This document shows, one piece after another, positions 5,507 to 9,341 of a stretch of DNA of 9,341 bases. Made by a program: the position numbers and the translations under genes. How positions within the stretch are numbered: the stretch's first letter is position 1; each line of letters starts with the position of its first letter. Under the pieces are notes generated by a model. That model ran no database searches and was not told where the DNA came from. It saw only the letters and a program-made list of their open reading frames with translations. The stretch comes from Planctomycetia bacterium (GTDB lineage: Bacteria > Planctomycetota > PLA2 > JAEUHO01), in assembly GCA_030618975.1 (NCBI GenBank), contig JAUXCH010000142.1:1-9341 (forward strand), read 5' to 3'.

Positions 5507-6759
5507 GGCCCACCCGCGTCATCGCCCTGGCCTGGAAGGGCATCTGGCTCCACCGCCTGCGCTCCCTGCTCACGGTGCTGGGCATCGTCTTCGGCGTGAC
5601 GTCGGTCGTCGCGATGCTGGCGATCGGCGAGGGCGCGAGCGCCGAGGCCCAGGATCGCATCCGGCGCCTCGGGAGCCGCAACCTCATCCTCGGAAGCCGC
5701 CCGCCGCCCGCAAGCCAGAACGCGAGCGAGGAACGGCAGCGCACCTCCGAATACGGCATCCTCCGGGCGGACGTCGACCGGATCCGGACGACCATCCCCC
5801 ACGTCGAGCGCCTGGCCACCCGGCGCAACGCGACGGAGAAGGTCCGCAACGGTTCGCGCAAGCTCAATGCGGAGCTCGCCGGCGTCACGGCCACCTACGC
5901 CGACATCGCCATGCTTCGCATCCTGGCCGGACGGTTCCTGAACCCCGTGGACGAAGGGCAGGCGCGAGCCGTCTGCGTGCTCGGCGACACGGTCGCCCAG
6001 CGTCTCTTCCTGAGCCAGAACCCCGTCGGGCGGCTGATCTGGGCCGGGTCGCACCCCTACCGCGTGGTGGGCGTGCTGGATCGCCGGGGCGAGCCGCGCG
6101 GGGGGGCCGGCACGGGGGTGGACGACGTCGTCTTCGTCCCGCTCTCCACCATGGACGACCGCTACGGCAAGATGCTGGTGGGCTTCAAGACCGGCAGCCT
6201 GTCCCTCGAGCGCGTGGAGCTCCACGCCGTCCTCGTGGAGGCCGAAGATCTCGCCTTCGTCGAGTCCGTGGCGGCGTCGATCCGGTCCCTCCTCCAGCGC
6301 TGGCATCCGAAGGAGGACGTGCGCCTCACCGTGCCGCTCGAGCTGCTGCGGGAGGCCCGGGAGACCAAGCGGATCTTCACGATCGTCCTCGGCTCGATCG
6401 CCGCCATCTCCCTGCTCGTCGGCGGCATCGGGATCATGAACATCATGCTGGCCAGCGTGATGGAGCGCACGCGGGAGATCGGGATCCGCCGTGCCCTGGG
6501 CGCGCGCCGGACCCACATCATCGTGCAGTTCCTCGCCGAGACGGTGCTGCTTTCGGTGAGTGGCGGGCTGATCGGGCTCCTGCTCGGCGTGCTCATCCCG
6601 TACGTCGTCTCCCGGGTCTTCGACATGCAGACCGTGGTGACGCCCTGGTCCCTCGGACTCGCCTTCGGCATCTCCGCCTGTGTCGGCATCGTCTTCGGGC
6701 TCTACCCCGCAATGCGGGCCGCCGACCTCGATCCGGTCGAGGCGCTCCGCCGGGAGTAG
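5503..6759 (+). CDS. MacB/FtsX-type ABC transporter permease
   Basis: A 418-residue inner-membrane subunit of a type VII (mechanotransmission) ABC transporter. It has the MacB plan: one helix near the N-terminus (about 21-43), a large periplasmic domain (about 44-290), then three helices (about 291-317, 341-369 and 382-402). After helix two the cytoplasmic stretch ERTREIGIRRALGARR (321-336) is the conserved coupling region that contacts the ATPase. The end, GLYPAMRAADLDPVEALRRE, is the usual family ending. The periplasmic part contains typical segments such as LAGRFLNPVDEGQARAVCVLG (141-161, first 20 residues family-typical). The GTG at 5503 overlaps the ATPase stop (GTGA) and puts the first helix at the expected distance. 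This family acts by moving its periplasmic domain to drive substrate through the adaptor-duct assembly, not by passing it through the membrane helices. It is the last gene of the operon. Confidence 0.94.
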   Translation: MRPTRVIALAWKGIWLHRLRSLLTVLGIVFGVTSVVAMLAIGEGASAEAQDRIRRLGSRNLILGSRPPPASQNASEERQRTSEYGILRADVDRIRTTIPHVERLATRRNATEKVRNGSRKLNAELAGVTATYADIAMLRILAGRFLNPVDEGQARAVCVLGDTVAQRLFLSQNPVGRLIWAGSHPYRVVGVLDRRGEPRGGAGTGVDDVVFVPLSTMDDRYGKMLVGFKTGSLSLERVELHAVLVEAEDLAFVESVAASIRSLLQRWHPKEDVRLTVPLELLREARETKRIFTIVLGSIAAISLLVGGIGIMNIMLASVMERTREIGIRRALGARRTHIIVQFLAETVLLSVSGGLIGLLLGVLIPYVVSRVFDMQTVVTPWSLGLAFGISACVGIVFGLYPAMRAADLDPVEALRRE

Positions 6760-6767
6760 GGAGCGCC
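6741..6767 (+). repeat. 8-bp inverted repeat spanning the permease stop codon
   Basis: GGCGCTCC (6741-6748) and GGAGCGCC (6760-6767) are perfect reverse complements separated by 11 nt that include the TAG stop (6757-6759). A GC-only stem of this kind could pause or partly terminate transcription or stabilise the 3' end of the pump mRNA. No T-run follows, so it is not a standard intrinsic terminator. Confidence 0.35.
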
Positions 6768-6839
6768 CTCCCACGAGTCGGCCCGGGGGCGCCGTCCGGC
6801 CTGTACCATGCCCCGTTCGTCCCTCAGCGGGAGAGACCG

Positions 6840-9341
6840 GTGACCGGTAGAGCCTACGACCCGAAGACCGTCGAGCCCCGGTGGCAGCGGCGCTGGGAAA
6901 CCGAGGGGGCGTTCGAGGCCGTCGACGGCGATGCACGCCCCAAGCGGTTCGTGCTCGACATGTTCCCCTACCCTTCCGGCGACGGCCTCCACCTGGGTCA
7001 CGTCGTGAACTACACGATCTCGGACGTGATCGCCCGATACGACCGCGCCCGCGGATTCAACGTGCTCCACCCCACGGGGTGGGACGCCTTCGGCCTGCCC
7101 GCCGAGCAGTACGCGATCGACAACGACGTGCACCCGCGCGAGGCCGTCCTCCGCAACATCGAGGTGTTCAAGGGCCAGATGAAGCGCCTCGGCCTGTCGA
7201 TCGACTGGTCCCGCGAGATCAACACGACGGATCCGCGGTACTACCGCTGGACCCAGTGGATCTTCCTGAAGCTGCTGGAGAGAGGTCTGGCCTACGAGGC
7301 CGAAATTCCCGTGAACTGGTGCCCGGCCCTGGGCACCGTGCTGGCCAACGAGGAGGTCATCGACGGCCTCAGCGAGCGCGGCAACCACCCCGTGGTCCGG
7401 AAGCCGATGCGGCAGTGGCTGCTGAGGATCACCGCCTACGCGGACCGCCTGCTGGAAGACCTCGAGGATCTGGACTGGCCCGAGCACATCAAGCAGATGC
7501 AGCGCGAGTGGATCGGACGCTCGTACGGAGCCGAGGTCACGTTCAAGGTGGGCGGCGACCGGTCCTTCACGGTGTTCACCACCCGCCCCGACACGCTGTT
7601 CGGCGCCACGTTCTGCGTCCTGGCTCCGGAGCACCCGCTGGTCGGACCGATCACGACCCCCGAACGCGAGGAAGCCGTCGCCGCCTACGTCGAGCAGACG
7701 AGCCGACGATCCGAGCGAGATCGCCTGGTGGAGGTCAAGGACCGGAGCGGCGTGTTCACGGGCGCGTTCGCCAAGAACCCCGTGAACGGAGAGGACATCC
7801 CCGTCTGGATCGCGGACTACGTCCTGCCCACCTACGGAAGCGGCGCGGTCATGGCCGTGCCCGGGCACGACCAGCGAGACTGGGAGTTCGCCATGGCCTA
7901 CGGCCTCGAGGTCCGCGAGGTCGTGACGGGCGGCGACCTGGAAACCGCTGCGCACGAGGGCGACGGCACGCTGGTCAACTCCTCGTTCCTGGACGATCTG
8001 CCAGTCGCCGATGCCAAGGAGCGCATCGTCGACTGGCTGAGCGAGGAAGGCTACGGACGGCCCAGGGTCCAGTACCGGCTGCGCGATTGGCTGTTCTCCC
8101 GACAGCGCTACTGGGGCGAGCCGTTCCCCGTGGTCCGGACCGCGGACGGTAGCATCGTCCCCCTCGCTGCGGATCAGCTGCCCGTCACCCTGCCCGAGGT
8201 GGACAGCTACCGGCCGACGGGCACCGGGGAGAGCCCCCTGGCCGCCATCGACGACTGGGTGAACACCACCGACCCGAAAACCGGTGAGCCCGCCAGGCGC
8301 GAGACGGACACGATGCCCCAGTGGGCGGGTTCCTGTTGGTACTACCTGCGTTTCGCCGATCCCCACAACGACCGGGCCTTCGTGGACTCGGTCAAGGAGA
8401 ACTACTGGCTCCCGGTCGACATCTACGTCGGCGGCGCGGAACACGCCGTCCTCCACCTGCTGTACGCCCGCTTCTGGCACAAGGTGCTGTACGACATCGG
8501 CGCCGTCCACACCAAGGAACCGTTTGCCCGCCTCGTCAACCAGGGCATGCTGCGGTGCCCCTCCTACCGCGAACGCGAGAATGCGCCCTATCTGCCGCTC
8601 GATGCCGTCGAGATCCGGGACGGGACGCCGTACGTGAAGGCCACCGGCAAGCCCGCGTACAGCGTCGTCGAGAAGATGAGCAAGTCGAAGAAGAACGTCA
8701 TCAACCCCGACGAGTACGTCGCCGAGTACGGGGCGGACACGCTCCGTCTCTACATGCTGTTCATGGGGCCGGCCGAGGCGGACAAGAACTGGAGCCGGAG
8801 CGACATCGAAGGGGTGTGGCGCTTCCTGAACCGGGCCTGGCGCCTGATCGTGGGCGACGAGCGCTTCCCCGCCGCCGCCCGCACGGAGGACCCCCCCGAG
8901 GGGGGTGCCCGTCGCCTGCTGCACGCGACCATCGCCGGCGTCACCGAGGACATGGGCGCGCTGGCCTACAACACCGCCATCAGCAAGCTGATGGTGCTGA
9001 TGAACGGCATGCACGCGCTGGCGGCCGACGGCGGCGAAGTGCCCGTGGAGATGGTCGACGCCTTCCTCCGCATGCTGGCACCGTTCGCGCCACACGTCGC
9101 CGAGGAGATGTGGGCCGAGATCGGCGGCCGCGGGCTCGTCTCGCACGCCGCGTGGCCCTCGTACGACCCGGCTCTCACGAAGGCCGACGAGGTCGAGCTC
9201 GCCGTCCAGGTGAACGGCAAGGTGCGCGCGCGCCTGACCGTGGCGGCCGACGCGCCGCCCGCGGGCGTCCTGCGGCAGGCCAAGGCGCTGGACCGGGTAC
9301 GGCCCCACCTGGCAGGCAAGACCCTCCACAAGGAGATGGTC
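6840..9341 (+). CDS. leuS: Leucyl-tRNA synthetase (last codons beyond window)
   Basis: Charges tRNA-Leu with leucine and edits misacylated products in the cytoplasm. The frame is open for 834 codons to the right edge; judging by family endings only about 10-20 residues are missing. The GTG at 6840 has GGGAGAG at 6829-6835 upstream. Class I signatures are present: HLGH (51-54) in FPYPSGDGLHLGH and KMSKS (612-616). The editing domain is seen in FTTRPDTLFGATF (246-258, first residue approximate) and MAVPGHDQRDWEFA (338-351), which contains the conserved editing aspartate. Further conserved blocks are HPTGWDAFGLPAEQYAI (77-93), QWAGSCWYYLRF (494-505) and YVGGAEHAVLHLLYARFW (529-546). The C-terminal anticodon-binding part ends in LAVQVNGKVRARL. 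In the zinc-domain position only Cys161 remains; the E. coli-like later cysteines are replaced by LSERGNHP (177-184). It lies 80 nt after the pump operon and is functionally unrelated. Confidence 0.98.
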   Translation, partial: MTGRAYDPKTVEPRWQRRWETEGAFEAVDGDARPKRFVLDMFPYPSGDGLHLGHVVNYTISDVIARYDRARGFNVLHPTGWDAFGLPAEQYAIDNDVHPREAVLRNIEVFKGQMKRLGLSIDWSREINTTDPRYYRWTQWIFLKLLERGLAYEAEIPVNWCPALGTVLANEEVIDGLSERGNHPVVRKPMRQWLLRITAYADRLLEDLEDLDWPEHIKQMQREWIGRSYGAEVTFKVGGDRSFTVFTTRPDTLFGATFCVLAPEHPLVGPITTPEREEAVAAYVEQTSRRSERDRLVEVKDRSGVFTGAFAKNPVNGEDIPVWIADYVLPTYGSGAVMAVPGHDQRDWEFAMAYGLEVREVVTGGDLETAAHEGDGTLVNSSFLDDLPVADAKERIVDWLSEEGYGRPRVQYRLRDWLFSRQRYWGEPFPVVRTADGSIVPLAADQLPVTLPEVDSYRPTGTGESPLAAIDDWVNTTDPKTGEPARRETDTMPQWAGSCWYYLRFADPHNDRAFVDSVKENYWLPVDIYVGGAEHAVLHLLYARFWHKVLYDIGAVHTKEPFARLVNQGMLRCPSYRERENAPYLPLDAVEIRDGTPYVKATGKPAYSVVEKMSKSKKNVINPDEYVAEYGADTLRLYMLFMGPAEADKNWSRSDIEGVWRFLNRAWRLIVGDERFPAAARTEDPPEGGARRLLHATIAGVTEDMGALAYNTAISKLMVLMNGMHALAADGGEVPVEMVDAFLRMLAPFAPHVAEEMWAEIGGRGLVSHAAWPSYDPALTKADEVELAVQVNGKVRARLTVAADAPPAGVLRQAKALDRVRPHLAGKTLHKEMV
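8890..8906 (+). repeat. C7/G6 homopolymer hairpin inside leuS
   Basis: A run of seven C (8891-8897), then GA, then six G (8900-8905). With A8890 and T8906 it forms a perfect 7-bp stem with a 3-nt loop. It encodes part of EDPPEGGA (residues 683-690), a loop between the synthetase core and the anticodon-binding domain. The leuS frame is intact on both sides, so the read length of the runs is right. Confidence 0.8.

Noticed and set aside
6702..9329. 875-residue minus-strand open frame
   Set aside because: It is antisense to leuS, whose motifs are unmistakable. Long antisense frames are expected in high-GC coding DNA.

Overview
The window is GC-rich, tightly packed bacterial DNA with strong G/C preference at third codon positions. 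Two predicted lipoproteins, a TolC-type outer-membrane factor and a periplasmic adaptor point to a diderm (Gram-negative) bacterium. From memory, the long-hairpin adaptor, the Cys/Pro repeat lipoprotein and the style of leucyl-tRNA synthetase resemble Planctomycetota or neighbouring phyla. That placement is inference; nothing in the window fixes the taxon.

Layout. Positions 1-683 (minus strand) hold the 5' part of a repeat lipoprotein gene that runs off the left edge. It has a lipobox, three CxxC motifs on a seven-residue spacing and seven visible copies of a 23-residue (69-bp) repeat. Positions 684-1070 are a divergent intergenic region with a candidate promoter on each strand. Positions 1071-6759 (plus strand) are a compact five-gene operon: a small unknown protein, a lipidated outer-membrane factor, a membrane-fusion adaptor, an ABC ATPase and a MacB/FtsX-type permease. 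Gene junctions overlap by 1 or 4 nt or are 4 nt apart. After 80 nt comes leuS (6840 to the right edge), which lacks only its last codons.

How the genes fit together. The operon encodes a complete tripartite exporter of the MacAB-TolC kind. The ATPase (4814-5506) and the four-helix permease (5503-6759) form the inner-membrane engine. The adaptor (3045-4814) bridges the periplasm, and the factor (1337-3040) forms the outer-membrane duct. Unlike E. coli MacB, ATPase and permease are separate proteins, and the outer-membrane factor is encoded with them. The substrate cannot be read from sequence. The 89-residue leader protein has no recognised family and is the main unknown of the operon. The divergent lipoprotein may share regulation or envelope location with the pump, but that is inference. 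leuS is a housekeeping gene that happens to follow.

Most unusual points: the cysteine-patterned repeat lipoprotein, whose 69-bp units are identical when non-adjacent but diverged when adjacent; the unknown leader gene overlapping the outer-membrane-factor gene; and oppositely charged low-complexity tails on the outer-membrane factor (acidic, Pro-rich) and the adaptor (basic, GKRPPG repeats).
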